From the NCBI GenBank assembly GCA_020050685.1, contig JAGVKG010000040.1, forward strand, positions 124,001-188,000: DNA of 64,000 bases. The letters are read 5' to 3'. Positions 51,012-59,278 of this stretch are shown here, piece after piece. Below the pieces are notes generated by a model that was given only the letters and a program-made list of their open reading frames with translations, did no database searches and had not been told where the DNA came from. A program made the translations under genes and the position numbers. This DNA comes from Candidatus Obscuribacterales bacterium. GTDB taxonomy: Bacteria; Cyanobacteriota; Vampirovibrionia; Obscuribacterales; Obscuribacteraceae. The number at the start of each line of letters is the position of its first letter. The stretch's first letter is position 1.

Positions 51012-53258
51012 TTAGTAGATGTAGAGCATCTCCCGGAATTTTGGCAGCGGCCAAACATCATCATCAACGATTGTCTCGAGGTGATCAGCAATTGTCCGGA
51101 CATTATTCATGGCCGGAATCACTTTGCTTTGATAATACTTAGCATGCTCATAGAGATCGTGGATATCATCCTGTTCACTCAAATGTGCGAGATCGTCAAT
51201 TGCTAGTTTTAGCTTCGATGCTTTCTCGCACACTTCATGCAGCAGCTTTTCTTGTCCGCTCAGATCGATGTTGCTGACAGCATTTTTTGTTGAGACAATT
51301 GTTGATGCCAGACGTCCTTGGAATTCAATCACAGCCGGCAGAATCATTGTCGATGCCATGTTGATTGTCAGCAAGGCTTCGATGTTGATGGTCTTGCAAT
51401 AGTTTTCGAACATGATGTTGTAACGGCTAATCAACTCTTCTTCGTTCAACACGCTGTATTTGGTGAAGAGTTTGCGCGACTCATCGTCGACAATTACCGG
51501 CAACGCTTCCACTGTGTTTTTCAAATTTGGCAAGCCGCGGCGTTCAGCTTCCTTGTGCCAGTCTTCCGAATAATTGTCGCCGTGGAAGAGAATGCGTTGA
51601 TTGTCTGCCAGCGTTTTTTGCACCACTGTTTGAATGGCGGAATTGAGATCTTTCCCGGATTTGACAGCTTTCTCAATTTCGCTTGCCAGGTAATCAATTG
51701 ATTCTGCCACAATTGTGTTGAGAACTGTATTTGGGAAAGCCAAGGATTGGCTTGAGCCAACAGCTCTGAACTCAAACTTATTGCCGGTAAAAGCAAATGG
51801 TGAGGTGCGATTGCGATCGGAATCGTCTTTTGGCAGATCGGGTAATGTGGATACGCCAATCTGAATGGAGCCGGCCTTGCTGTTTGCCTTCATGGTTCCA
51901 GAGATCAAGCCTTCAACTACTTCTGTAAGTTTTTCTCCCAGGTAAACACTCATGATTGCCGGTGGTGCTTCGTTTGCACCAAGTCTGTGATCGTTGCCGG
52001 CAGATGCAATCGCAGCGCGCAGCAACTTACCGTGCACGTTAATGGCGCGAATCACTGCTGTCAGGAACACCAGGAATTGCGTATTCTCGTGCGGAGTGTG
52101 TCCCGGCTCGAGCAAGTTGTTGCCTTGATCGTCTGCCAAGGACCAGTTGTTGTGTTTGCCGGAACCATTGATACCAGTGAATGGTTTTTCGTGGAACAAG
52201 CAGCGCAAGCCGTGTCTTTGAGCAGTTTTGCGGAAGACTTCCATCAAAAGCATATTGTGATCAATTGCTACGTTGGAATTTTCAAAAACCGGTGCTACTT
52301 CAAATTGTGCCGGTGCCACTTCGTTGTGTCTGGTTTTTACTGGCACGCCGAGTTTGTAGAGCTCGTATTCGCAATCCATCATGAAGGCTAAGACGCGTTC
52401 TTTAATGGAACCCCAGTAATGGTCTTCCATTTCTTGCCCCTTTGGTGGCTTAGCACCAAAGAGTGCGCGACCGGCATTGATGAGGTCTTGTCTTTGCAGA
52501 TAGAAAGCTTCGTCAATCAAGAAATACTCTTGCTCTGGTCCAACGGTGCAAATCACTCGTTTGACTTGTTTGTTACCGAGCAAGTTGATCAAGCGAACTG
52601 CTTGTTTGTTGATTGCTTCAATTGAACGGAGAAGAGGTGTCTTCTTGTCTAAGGCGTGTCCACTATAAGAACAAAACACGGTTGGAATGCAAAGTGTTTT
52701 GCCGTTTATGCTTTCCATGATGAAAGCAGGGCTGGTTGGATCCCAGCCTGTATAGCCGCGTGCTTCAAATGTAGAACGAATGCCACCAGAAGGAAAACTC
52801 GATGCATCGGGTTCGCCTTGCAAAAGCAATTTGCCGGAAAATTCTACAACCGCTTGTGTATCGCCTGCCGGAGTGAGGAATGAATCATGTTTTTCTGCGG
52901 TAAAGCCGGTCATCGGTTGAAACCAATGAGTAAAGTGAGAAGCACCTTTGCCGACCGCCCAGTCTTTCATGGCATTGGCGACAATGTCGGCAACAGCCGG
53001 ATCTAGTGGCTCGCTTTCGTCAAGAGACTTGACGACTGCCTTGTAAGCACTCTTTGGCAACAGTGCACGCATGACCTGTCGGCTGAAAACATTTTGTCCA
53101 AATAGTTCATACACGGGGACATCGGCATAATCAATTGTGGTTCTTGTTGGCTCGCGATCTTGAATTGCTTCGATTGCTTGCTTGCGAAGAGATGATGTTT
53201 TCATGGAATTTTTGGTCTCGCTCAAACGATGCGTTGTTGCAGGAGTGGTCTTGGGCAT
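51012..53258 (-). CDS. glnN: Type III glutamine synthetase
   Basis: A 748-residue GSIII, the large form found in Bacteroidetes, cyanobacteria and relatives. It makes glutamine from glutamate, ammonia and ATP. The GSIII core includes EVAPAQFEVAPVFENSNVAID, the active-site NGSGKHNNWS near residue 365 (quoted by composition) and FAFTGNKFEFRAVGSSQS. The C-terminal helical region (about 610-740) is specific to GSIII. The start at 53258 has GAGGAG 8 nt upstream. The gene is followed after 7 bp by the GT-C glycosyltransferase. No adjacent regulator is visible. Confidence 0.95.
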   Translation of the reverse strand: MPKTTPATTHRLSETKNSMKTSSLRKQAIEAIQDREPTRTTIDYADVPVYELFGQNVFSRQVMRALLPKSAYKAVVKSLDESEPLDPAVADIVANAMKDWAVGKGASHFTHWFQPMTGFTAEKHDSFLTPAGDTQAVVEFSGKLLLQGEPDASSFPSGGIRSTFEARGYTGWDPTSPAFIMESINGKTLCIPTVFCSYSGHALDKKTPLLRSIEAINKQAVRLINLLGNKQVKRVICTVGPEQEYFLIDEAFYLQRQDLINAGRALFGAKPPKGQEMEDHYWGSIKERVLAFMMDCEYELYKLGVPVKTRHNEVAPAQFEVAPVFENSNVAIDHNMLLMEVFRKTAQRHGLRCLFHEKPFTGINGSGKHNNWSLADDQGNNLLEPGHTPHENTQFLVFLTAVIRAINVHGKLLRAAIASAGNDHRLGANEAPPAIMSVYLGEKLTEVVEGLISGTMKANSKAGSIQIGVSTLPDLPKDDSDRNRTSPFAFTGNKFEFRAVGSSQSLAFPNTVLNTIVAESIDYLASEIEKAVKSGKDLNSAIQTVVQKTLADNQRILFHGDNYSEDWHKEAERRGLPNLKNTVEALPVIVDDESRKLFTKYSVLNEEELISRYNIMFENYCKTINIEALLTINMASTMILPAVIEFQGRLASTIVSTKNAVSNIDLSGQEKLLHEVCEKASKLKLAIDDLAHLSEQDDIHDLYEHAKYYQSKVIPAMNNVRTIADHLETIVDDDVWPLPKFREMLYIY

Positions 53259-53345
53259 GTGCAAAACTCCTCTATTGGTGATTTGATTACATTATTGATC
53301 TAAATCGCTCTGACGCTAAGTTAAATCAGGACATTGTAAAGCTAT

Positions 53346-53759
53346 CTAGATCCCAAGCGCTTTGAGGATGACGCGTTTTTTGCGTTGGCCGTCGAATTCG
53401 GCGTAGAAGATTTGTTCCCATGGACCGAGATCCAGCTTGCCATCGGTTACGGGTACTGTGACTTGATGACCGATGAGAAGCCGCTTGAGATGTGCATCTC
53501 CGTTGTCTTCACCAGTTTGATGGTGCTTGTAATTCGGATTGACCGGCGCTAGCTCTTCGACCCACTTTTCGATATCTGAAATGAGTCCCGACTCCCAGTC
53601 GTTGATATACACGCCGGCGGTAATATGCATAGCCGAGATGAGAATGAAGCCATCTTTGATATCAGACTCCTGACAAAATGTCTCGACTTCATCTGTGATG
53701 CGTACGATGTCGAAGCGCTTTTCTGTGTTGAAAGTTAGATATTTTGTGTTTGCCTTCAT
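53346..53759 (-). CDS. YjbQ/UPF0047 family protein (secondary thiamine phosphate synthase-like)
   Basis: A small (about 137-residue) protein of the YjbQ family, which has weak thiamine phosphate synthase activity in E. coli; the true role is unclear. Conserved segments are [35 protein letters not shown] and [16 protein letters not shown]. The start at 53759 lies inside the preceding TPR gene, whose reading frame continues 71 bp further. Last gene of the operon lpxI, nudix, TPR, yjbQ. Confidence 0.87.
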   Translation of the reverse strand: MKANTKYLTFNTEKRFDIVRITDEVETFCQESDIKDGFILISAMHITAGVYINDWESGLISDIEKWVEELAPVNPNYKHHQTGEDNGDAHLKRLLIGHQVTVPVTDGKLDLGPWEQIFYAEFDGQRKKRVILKALGI

Positions 53760-54834
53760 TTGCTTTTGCATTTATGGCTACCTTGTCTTTCGCGGTGTCT
53801 TCTTTCGGTTCCTCTGCCTTTTGTCCCTTAAGTTCTTCGAGCTTTGTTTTGAACTCAGGTTCAGTTGGACTAATTTCCACGGCTTTGGAATATGCCGCAA
53901 TTGCTTCGGGAATCTTTTTTTCTTGTTCGAGAACTTTTCCCAAATGCGCCCAGAGTCCAGCGTGGTTCGGGCTCAGTTTTATTGCTTCGCTAAACTCGCG
54001 CTCTGCATCGGCTAAGTTTCCGTGCGCTTCTGCCAACCAACCAAGATCGACATGCAAGGCAGCAGTGTTCGGTGAAAGTTCAACAGCTTTAGTCATTTGT
54101 GCAATTGCCAGTTCTTGCGAGCCTTTGTCTGACAGCAAGAAAGCCAGGTCTGCATGCGCGTATGGATCTTGTGGGTTGAGATCAAATGTCGTTTGATACT
54201 GTGCTTCTGCTTTGTCGAAATTCCCGGTGTTGGCAAAAGCAAATGCGAGTGAATGGCTGATGGCACTATTTTGCGGTGCATATTTCAATGCCCATTGGTA
54301 TTCGAAAACGGCTTGCTGCCACTTAGCTTTCGATCCGTATTCTAATCCTTGTTTGTAATGCAACTTCGCCGCTTTCTTATTCAGCTCGACAATTTCGGCC
54401 TCGTTTAACGGCAGGGGCTCAGCCAAGCCAACAACAACGGAGAACTCGGCAATTGCGCGCAAGAAATTTCCCTGGAGAAAACTGGTTATGCAGAGATCAC
54501 GGTGAGCGATCTTGAGAGTTGGCCAATAAGCAATGCTTTCTTCCAGTTCCACTTCCGCAAGTTTCAATTTCCAGCGGTGTAAATAAAAACTGGCAAGGTT
54601 GAAGTGCGTTGTTGCCTCACCTTCTTTGTATGCTTTGGTGTCAGTGGCTTTGACGGTGACTGCGGAAGACGTTTCAACTTTTTCTGCTTGCTCTTCCTTC
54701 GGGCTGTAGGCAGGCAAATTGGATTCTTCCTGTTGCTCTTGAGCGGAAGAAATGGAAATGCATATGTTAGTTGCCAGTGCCATTGAAAGCACTACCATCA
54801 ACGTCAAAAGCAGTCGGCGCATCATCAGGTCCAT
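53689..54834 (-). CDS. Exported TPR protein
   Basis: A 381-residue protein starting at 54834, after the nudix gene (8 bp gap). A signal peptide ([27 protein letters not shown]) precedes a Gln/Glu-rich linker and about six TPR units ([47 protein letters not shown] and others by composition). The C-terminal 30 residues are Lys/Glu-rich, then basic ([12 protein letters not shown]), read from the overlap with yjbQ. Partner unknown, and its place after lpxI and nudix hints at envelope work, but this is inference. Confidence 0.8.
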   Translation of the reverse strand: MDLMMRRLLLTLMVVLSMALATNICISISSAQEQQEESNLPAYSPKEEQAEKVETSSAVTVKATDTKAYKEGEATTHFNLASFYLHRWKLKLAEVELEESIAYWPTLKIAHRDLCITSFLQGNFLRAIAEFSVVVGLAEPLPLNEAEIVELNKKAAKLHYKQGLEYGSKAKWQQAVFEYQWALKYAPQNSAISHSLAFAFANTGNFDKAEAQYQTTFDLNPQDPYAHADLAFLLSDKGSQELAIAQMTKAVELSPNTAALHVDLGWLAEAHGNLADAEREFSEAIKLSPNHAGLWAHLGKVLEQEKKIPEAIAAYSKAVEISPTEPEFKTKLEELKGQKAEEPKEDTAKDKVAINAKANEGKHKISNFQHRKALRHRTHHR

Positions 54835-54842
54835 AGTGTCAC

Positions 54843-55463
54843 TTATCTTTTTGTTGAGTCTAGTTTCAAAATTGCAGTTAGTTTTACTGCGGTGCGTTGC
54901 AGTCTTGTTCCGTATTCGCCAGTGGCGAGCTCGGAAAGTGGTGCCCATTTGAATTGCGACACTTCTTCCTCTTGCAGCGTAACAATATCTACTTTCGCGC
55001 TTTCCGGCATAGCGAAGACGTATTGGAAATCGTGATGGGTGTGCTCGGGCTCACCTTTATTCGGATTGGCAGGAATGGCGTGGGAGGAAATATCAATCGG
55101 CAGCATATGTGACTTGTGCCACGACAAAAGATCGCAGCCGGTTATACCTGCTTCCTCCGCCAGCTCGCGCGTGGCAGATTCAAATGGTGTTTCACCGGCG
55201 TCCATGTGACCGCCCGGTTGCAACCAGCGATTGAGAAAGTTGTGGTGAATCAGAAGCGCGGCGTTTTTTTCTTTGTTCAAAAGAAATGCAGAGCCGGTCA
55301 AATGCCCAGGCGAATGTTTGCGTGAACCAACATCGCCGCCTTCAGTAAGCAATTGCAAAAGTGAATCGAGTTTGCCTTTTTCTTCCGTAAAAATTTCGAG
55401 ATAATCCAAGAGCATGTGTTTGCTCAAGGTGGACAAAGATTCTTTTGTATCTGTGTGCGACAT
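54843..55463 (-). CDS. NUDIX hydrolase
   Basis: A 206-residue pyrophosphohydrolase. The Nudix box GGHMDAGETPFESATRELAEEAGI has all catalytic residues of GX5EX7REUXEEXGU (quoted as the motif). ATG 55463 lies 12 bp after lpxI; the long N-terminus is helical. The substrate is not determined by the sequence. Second gene of the lpxI operon. Confidence 0.88.
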   Translation of the reverse strand: MSHTDTKESLSTLSKHMLLDYLEIFTEEKGKLDSLLQLLTEGGDVGSRKHSPGHLTGSAFLLNKEKNAALLIHHNFLNRWLQPGGHMDAGETPFESATRELAEEAGITGCDLLSWHKSHMLPIDISSHAIPANPNKGEPEHTHHDFQYVFAMPESAKVDIVTLQEEEVSQFKWAPLSELATGEYGTRLQRTAVKLTAILKLDSTKR

Positions 55464-55475
55464 TACCAATTCCAA

Positions 55476-56345
55476 TTAAACTGCCACCAAGGCAATATTG
55501 TGTTCGTCGCAGAAGCTAATCATTTCTTCCTTCTCAACGACCATGGTTTCGTTTGCTTCAATGGCAAGCACGCCACCAAACTCTTTGATGCTCATCGCAT
55601 TGAGAGTGCGCATGCCGACTGTGGGAATATCAAAGCGCTGGTCTTGATTGGGTTTGGATACTTTCACCACAACAACCGGTTTGTTGGCCAATTGTGCACC
55701 ACGGCGAATCGCTTCGTCTGTGCCTTCGATGGCTTCGATTGCCAGAATCATTTGATCTTTAACAACGACAGTTTGTCCGATGTCCAAGCGCGCAATTTCT
55801 TTGGCGACCTTAAAACCAAACTGAATATCCATATATTCTTCCACGGTCGGTTCGCGCTTGCTCATCACTCCGATATTAGGAAAGAGATGGCGCAAGAAAT
55901 GCGATTGCGAGAGCACGCGGATGTTGTGCGTCTTGAGGAAATCGCCCATAGCAAACTGAATGGTGTCATCGTTGAAATTCGGCAAGCGAGTTAGCTCGCG
56001 CACCGCAGCCCAATCGAGTTTGTGGACGTTGCGCAAAAGTTCCATTTTCGGAATTTTGCCGATGAAAATTACTTCGTGAATTTTTTCGTCGTTAACCAGT
56101 TTGAGATTGCGCGTTAACTGACCGGGTGCCACCACATAGGTTTTTTCGCAATACGGCGCGACGTGTTCTTCCGCCATGCGCGAAAGCGCCATCGCGACAA
56201 TTTGATAACCTTTTTCCTTGGCGGATTTGGCGAGCAATGCCGGCAACTTGCCTTCACCTGCGACAAGCCCGATGCGGTTGCCTGTGGGAAGGTGCATATT
56301 GCGTGGTGCTGTTTCAGCTTGATTTTCTGCTATTTGATTCGTCAT
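55476..56345 (-). CDS. lpxI: UDP-2,3-diacylglucosamine pyrophosphatase LpxI
   Basis: LpxI (DUF1009) releases UMP from UDP-2,3-diacylglucosamine to form lipid X in lipid A synthesis. At 289 residues the length is typical. NRIGLVAGEGKLPALLAKSA opens the N-terminal Rossmann-like domain (quoted by composition). The C-terminal domain has VVVKDQMILAIEAIEGTDEAI and DIPTVGMRTLNAM, as in characterised LpxI. Its presence shows the organism makes lipid A and has an outer membrane. First gene of a four-gene minus-strand operon. Confidence 0.93.
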   Translation of the reverse strand: MTNQIAENQAETAPRNMHLPTGNRIGLVAGEGKLPALLAKSAKEKGYQIVAMALSRMAEEHVAPYCEKTYVVAPGQLTRNLKLVNDEKIHEVIFIGKIPKMELLRNVHKLDWAAVRELTRLPNFNDDTIQFAMGDFLKTHNIRVLSQSHFLRHLFPNIGVMSKREPTVEEYMDIQFGFKVAKEIARLDIGQTVVVKDQMILAIEAIEGTDEAIRRGAQLANKPVVVVKVSKPNQDQRFDIPTVGMRTLNAMSIKEFGGVLAIEANETMVVEKEEMISFCDEHNIALVAV

Positions 56346-56525
56346 TTTTGCCTGTGGGAAATGGTCGTAAAAGCGTTGTCAGTTTATCATTTCGGGTCAT
56401 CGCCAGGATCTACTTGATATCTGCTTGACATCAGTCTCGCCGTCGGATTAAACTGACTTCAGGCTGACCCTATTATCTATATAAAAGGAAATGGTATCAG
56501 TCAGAAGAGATTCGTGGAGTTATTA

Positions 56526-57080
56526 ATGACTAAAAATCAGATTGCGTTGTGCTTGGTGCTGGGTGGCAGTGTTCTCGCGAGTGGGCTGATAGGTGCGAGT
56601 AGTCCCGCTTTCGCGCAGGGAGGTTACCGGACGGACAATCCGAACCTTAGGAACTTTTATATGGCGCGGCAACAGATACAAATTATTGATGACAGCCCGA
56701 TAATCAACAATCAGACGGGCGATCCGGCAGCACAGGCAGGGATGAATCAGCGGCAAGCGTTGCCGAAAGCCGGATTCGGTACTTTTATTCCCGCGCGTCC
56801 GACGAATATGGGTCCGTTGCCTAAGGTGGAAAACGGTGTGCCTAGAGCACCGCTGCCATCTGCGTCCACTGTGTCCGGCATGAAAGCAAACGCCGGCAAA
56901 TTGAAGACTAAATCCGCTCCTAAAGCCGCTGCCAAACCGGCTGCACCGAAAGCTTACAAGCCCTATCAAGGCTACGGCGGTGCCCCGACCGGCGCTGCTG
57001 TGTCTTCCGGTGGGTCCCAAACGACCACAAACGTAAAAGGCAACATCTTGCACTGGGCTCGCAGCAAGAAAGCGTATTAA
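56526..57080 (+). CDS. Small exported Ala/Lys-rich protein
   Basis: A 184-residue exported protein. ATG 56526 with GTGGAG 6-7 nt upstream; a GTG at 56514 is less likely. The signal peptide ends near SSPAFA. The mature part is low-complexity: Asn/Gln-rich to residue 75, then Pro/Lys/Ala-rich (KSAPKAAAKPAAPKAY) and Gly/Ser/Thr-rich at the end. A 250-codon frame on the other strand is a shadow. Function unknown, possibly an envelope protein with flexible basic tail. Confidence 0.65.
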   Translation: MTKNQIALCLVLGGSVLASGLIGASSPAFAQGGYRTDNPNLRNFYMARQQIQIIDDSPIINNQTGDPAAQAGMNQRQALPKAGFGTFIPARPTNMGPLPKVENGVPRAPLPSASTVSGMKANAGKLKTKSAPKAAAKPAAPKAYKPYQGYGGAPTGAAVSSGGSQTTTNVKGNILHWARSKKAY

Positions 57081-57245
57081 AAACTTTTTCTCATTCGCGT
57101 TTTGTATGTCAAACGCCTCATGTGATTCTGCGCACCGCGAGGAATCAGTACAAAATCGCCCGAGTTGTTGTCGCGCAACAAGTCGTAACCCCTTTCCCTT
57201 GACCACCGCTTGATCACCCCTCGATATGCTAATATTAAAAACCTT

Positions 57246-57319
57246 CTGCCCGTAGCCCAGCTGGATAGAGCGCATGGCTACGAACCATGAGGTCGTAGGT
57301 TCGAATCCTACCGGGCAGG
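57246..57319 (+). tRNA. tRNA-Arg (anticodon ACG)
   Basis: A full cloverleaf can be drawn. Acceptor CTGCCCG pairs with CGGGCAG. The D-arm is GCCC / GAGC with one C-A mismatch. The anticodon arm CATGG/CCATG is perfect, with loop CTACGAA and anticodon ACG at 57280-57282, reading CGN with A34 probably deaminated to inosine. The T-arm is GTAGG/CCTAC with loop TTCGAAT. No CCA is encoded. A tRNA gene here marks the left border of the accessory region and could be an integration site. Confidence 0.95.
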
Positions 57320-57367
57320 AATCTTTTAGTCTGAGTGCACTTTGTCTCCTTACTTCACAGGTAAGGT

Positions 57368-57394
57368 GTCCCTTATACTGTTAATTAAAGGGAC
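57368..57394. promoter_or_regulatory. Inverted repeat over a candidate -10, operator for the DUF433 module
   Basis: GTCCCTT (57368-57374) and AAGGGAC (57388-57394) are exact inverted copies. TATACT at 57374-57379, a good -10, sits between them, nine bp before the start ATG 57403 region. Such a layout suits autorepression by a DNA-binding antitoxin. Confidence 0.5.
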
Positions 57395-57402
57395 CGAAGA
57401 AC

Positions 57403-57633
57403 ATGAATAGAGACGAGCTACTAGCGAGAATTTCAGTTGATCCGAAGATTTGCTTTGGCAAACCATGCATCAAGGGGCATCGGATCTGGGTATCTTTAAT
57501 TCTGGACTTGCTTGCCAGCGGCAAGACTGCAGAAGAGGTAATGGCTGACTATCCCGGATTGGATCGTGACGATATCTTAGCTTGCATTGCGTATGGGGCT
57601 GAGCTAAGTAATGATCGTGTTTTAGAGATTTAG
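57403..57633 (+). CDS. DUF433 protein, likely antitoxin
   Basis: A 76-residue DUF433 protein. ISVDPKICFGKPCIKGHRIWVSLIL and ASGKTAEEVMADYPGLDRDDILACIAYGAEL are the family's helical-repeat signature (quoted by composition). DUF433 proteins are commonly encoded upstream of DUF5615 PIN-like proteins and are taken to be antitoxins with a winged or ribbon-helix DNA-binding role. The next gene is 24 bp downstream. Regulated, probably, by the inverted repeat just upstream. Confidence 0.9.
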   Translation: MNRDELLARISVDPKICFGKPCIKGHRIWVSLILDLLASGKTAEEVMADYPGLDRDDILACIAYGAELSNDRVLEI

Positions 57634-57657
57634 TAATCTACTTCGGATTTGCGCTCG

Positions 57658-58023
57658 GTGAAAATCAAACTTGATGAAAACCTGGGAAGCCGCGGAGTTC
57701 AATTGCTTAGGCAGTTTGGTCATGATGTGGCCACGGTGGCCGAACAACAACTGTGCTCAACAAATGATCGTGATTTGATTGAAATATGCACAAGAGAGGG
57801 GCGATGCTTAGTCACCCTCGATATGGGTTTTGCAAATCCAATTGCGTTTGTTCCTGCTGATTACAGCGGGATTGCAGTTATTCGCTTGCCGCAACAATTT
57901 GTTGTTGAGCAAATTGACGATGCCATGAAAACGTTGATAGCTGGACTTGAGCAAAGTGAAGTGAGAGGTAAATTGTGGGTTGTTCAGCGGGGCAAGATTC
58001 GTGAATACGGTCAGCGAAAGTGA
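57658..58023 (+). CDS. DUF5615 PIN-like protein, likely toxin
   Basis: A PIN-like nuclease-fold protein of 121 residues if GTG 57658 is the start (MKIKLDENL after initiation) or 124 from TTG 57649. KIKLDENL with the first acidic residue, STNDRDLIEIC and RCLVTLDMGFANP supply the acidic cluster typical of PIN-fold active sites. The probable role is an RNase toxin of the DUF433/DUF5615 pair. Follows the DUF433 gene by 24 bp, precedes a third small gene by 1 bp. Confidence 0.85.
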   Translation: MKIKLDENLGSRGVQLLRQFGHDVATVAEQQLCSTNDRDLIEICTREGRCLVTLDMGFANPIAFVPADYSGIAVIRLPQQFVVEQIDDAMKTLIAGLEQSEVRGKLWVVQRGKIREYGQRK

Positions 58024-58024
58024 T

Positions 58025-58306
58025 ATGAGCAAGATTCTTAAATCATCAGACCTTTGTGGACTTAGCAAAGCCGAAAAGAAGAAAGCCTTCATGCGCTGTC
58101 TCGATGCTGCTCAGCCAGTTAGTTCAGAGAAAAGAATGAAAGAACTAAGCAAAGAAATTGCAGGATTTGAGAAGCACTTCAATATGTCTACAAACAAGAT
58201 GTTTGATCTTGTTTGTTTGGGGGAACTCGCCGACAGGGGTGATATTGCTGACTGGCGCAAAGCCTACATGATGCTGCGCACACATAAAGCCAATATCCGC
58301 GCGTAA
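58025..58306 (+). CDS. Small helical protein, third gene of the DUF433/DUF5615 module
   Basis: A 93-residue protein beginning 1 bp after the DUF5615 stop. Rich in Lys/Glu, predicted helical, with a segment MKELSKEIAGFEKHFNMS followed by KMFDLVCLGELADRGD and a conserved-looking WRKAYMML. The pattern FEKxxxMS ... GELAD ... DWxxxY is reminiscent of small antitoxin-like proteins found next to RelE/DUF6516-type toxins, from memory of the pattern, not from a search. Together with the two genes upstream it may form a three-gene toxin-antitoxin operon. Its own function is unknown. Confidence 0.6.
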   Translation: MSKILKSSDLCGLSKAEKKKAFMRCLDAAQPVSSEKRMKELSKEIAGFEKHFNMSTNKMFDLVCLGELADRGDIADWRKAYMMLRTHKANIRA

Positions 58307-58468
58307 ATCCAAGCGGCACAGAAGTGCACATCACTGTCACCGATTTGATCCGCCCGGTCGCGAAATTCTAAGTTCTGAATTGGATCAGAAGATGTTCCAA
58401 CTCCTGGGACAGTCATTGAGGAAGCTTATGCATACTATAATGAACGGGCGGATCAAAGCTCTGATCGG
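58307..58468. other. Gap with a possible gene remnant
   Basis: No intact gene. A short open plus-strand frame (TPGTVIEEAYAYYNERADQ from about 58408) is cut by a stop just upstream, and looks like the end of a degraded gene, though this is weak. Confidence 0.3.
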
Positions 58469-58786
58469 CTAGGCTTCATTGCGGCGGGACCAATATTCTA
58501 GGAATGAGACAAAAAAGTAGCAGGAGCCTATGAAAATGGCGAACATACCAAATGCGGATAAAATAGTCATTGCACTCGGGATTGAATCACCGGGAACTGT
58601 TAAACAAACAGTGAGAGCGAACAATATAGCGGCGCAAGAATATGCAATTAAGAAAGGGCTTGCTAAGTTGAAATCCGTGATCGCTTTGTATAGCACGCCA
58701 AATATCACTGCACCCGTGAGTGCGTAAAAGTTGACAATTCTAACGCAATATATTGGCGTACAGGCGCCAGCAAAATCAGAATACAC
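58469..58786 (-). CDS. Hypothetical small membrane protein
   Basis: A 105-residue protein with three hydrophobic helices (FYALTGAVIFGVLYKAI; FLIAYSCAAILFALTV; ILSAFGMFAIFIGSCYFFV). The start is GTG 58786, poor ribosome binding site. It begins 13 bp after the stop of another small membrane protein on the same strand, which supports it as real. A plus-strand 65-codon frame with a better ribosome binding site overlaps here (58530-58727) and was rejected. Confidence 0.45.
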   Translation of the reverse strand: MYSDFAGACTPIYCVRIVNFYALTGAVIFGVLYKAITDFNLASPFLIAYSCAAILFALTVCLTVPGDSIPSAMTILSAFGMFAIFIGSCYFFVSFLEYWSRRNEA

Positions 58787-58798
58787 TGGCTGAGTAGC

Positions 58799-59089
58799 TC
58801 AAAGCCCCAGAACAAATAACACGAACCAGGCCGTCAAGTACGAATGAACAAAACTTGCGTAGGGTTTGCGACCATTCGTGCGCTGGCGCGCAAGCGTCAG
58901 AATGAGACCTAAGATGGCAAAGGGTACTGATGTGGCCAATGCATGCGGTAGCAAAAGTTCAATGGCGATAGCGCTTTTCTGGTAGGCATATTCAGCCCAA
59001 GTGAGGCAAATGAATGACGCACAAATTGGGATAAGAAATGCACCGATTACCTTAGCGTGCTTGTGGAATGGAGACATAAACGAGCTCAT
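58799..59089 (-). CDS. Hypothetical small membrane protein
   Basis: A 96-residue protein with three hydrophobic helices (VIGAFLIPICASFICLTW; HALATSVPFAILGLILTL; YLTAWFVLFVLGL). ATG 59089 has AGG 10 nt upstream; no family recognised. Followed by the second membrane ORF, making a likely bicistronic unit divergent from higA. Confidence 0.5.
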   Translation of the reverse strand: MSSFMSPFHKHAKVIGAFLIPICASFICLTWAEYAYQKSAIAIELLLPHALATSVPFAILGLILTLARQRTNGRKPYASFVHSYLTAWFVLFVLGL

Positions 59090-59192
59090 GGCATATGAAC
59101 CTAGAGAGTGTTCATTGATAAATATTCCCTACCTTGATGATTTTTCACGGGCTGTTTTGAGCAGGTGATGAGTGAGGGCTCCTGTTCTGCGC

Positions 59193-59221
59193 TTGACGTA
59201 CTACGCGAGACGTAGTATATT
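59193..59221 (+). promoter_or_regulatory. Promoter and operator of the higA module
   Basis: TTGACG (59193-59198) and TATATT (59216-59221) are 17 bp apart, an ideal sigma70-type layout. TACTACG (59199-59205) and CGTAGTA (59211-59217) form a perfect inverted repeat with a 5-nt centre lying in the spacer, so a bound repressor would block the polymerase. The natural candidate is HigA itself. Confidence 0.7.
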
Positions 59222-59227
59222 GAACGT

Positions 59228-59278
59228 ATGATAAAGTCTTTTCGAAAAGGTTGTTTGATACGCAGGAGTGACAGATGA
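59228..59278 (+). pseudogene. Vestigial higB
   Basis: A 16-codon frame MIKSFRKGCLIRRSDR begins 7 bp after the -10. Its first six residues match the start of HigB toxins (MIKSFR-K/H-G). The frame ends in TGA overlapping the higA start as ATGA. HigB toxins are about 92 residues, so nearly the whole toxin has been lost, most likely by internal deletion. The coupled reading frame may now serve as a leader for higA. Read as a remnant; a functional short leader peptide is the alternative. Confidence 0.55.

Noticed and set aside
57120-57245. tRNA promoter TTGATC ... TAATAT
   Set aside because: Spacing of 14 bp is too short; no better pair found.
56523-57275. 250-codon minus-strand frame opposite the small exported protein
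   Set aside because: Covers the tRNA start region and is Arg/Gly/Ser-rich like a complement of Pro/Lys/Ala codons; the plus-strand frame has a signal peptide and ribosome binding site.
58530-58727. 65-codon plus-strand frame with AGGAG before its ATG
   Set aside because: Overlaps a membrane protein frame in the opposite direction that is part of a two-gene set. It is the closest call in the window, and either could be real.
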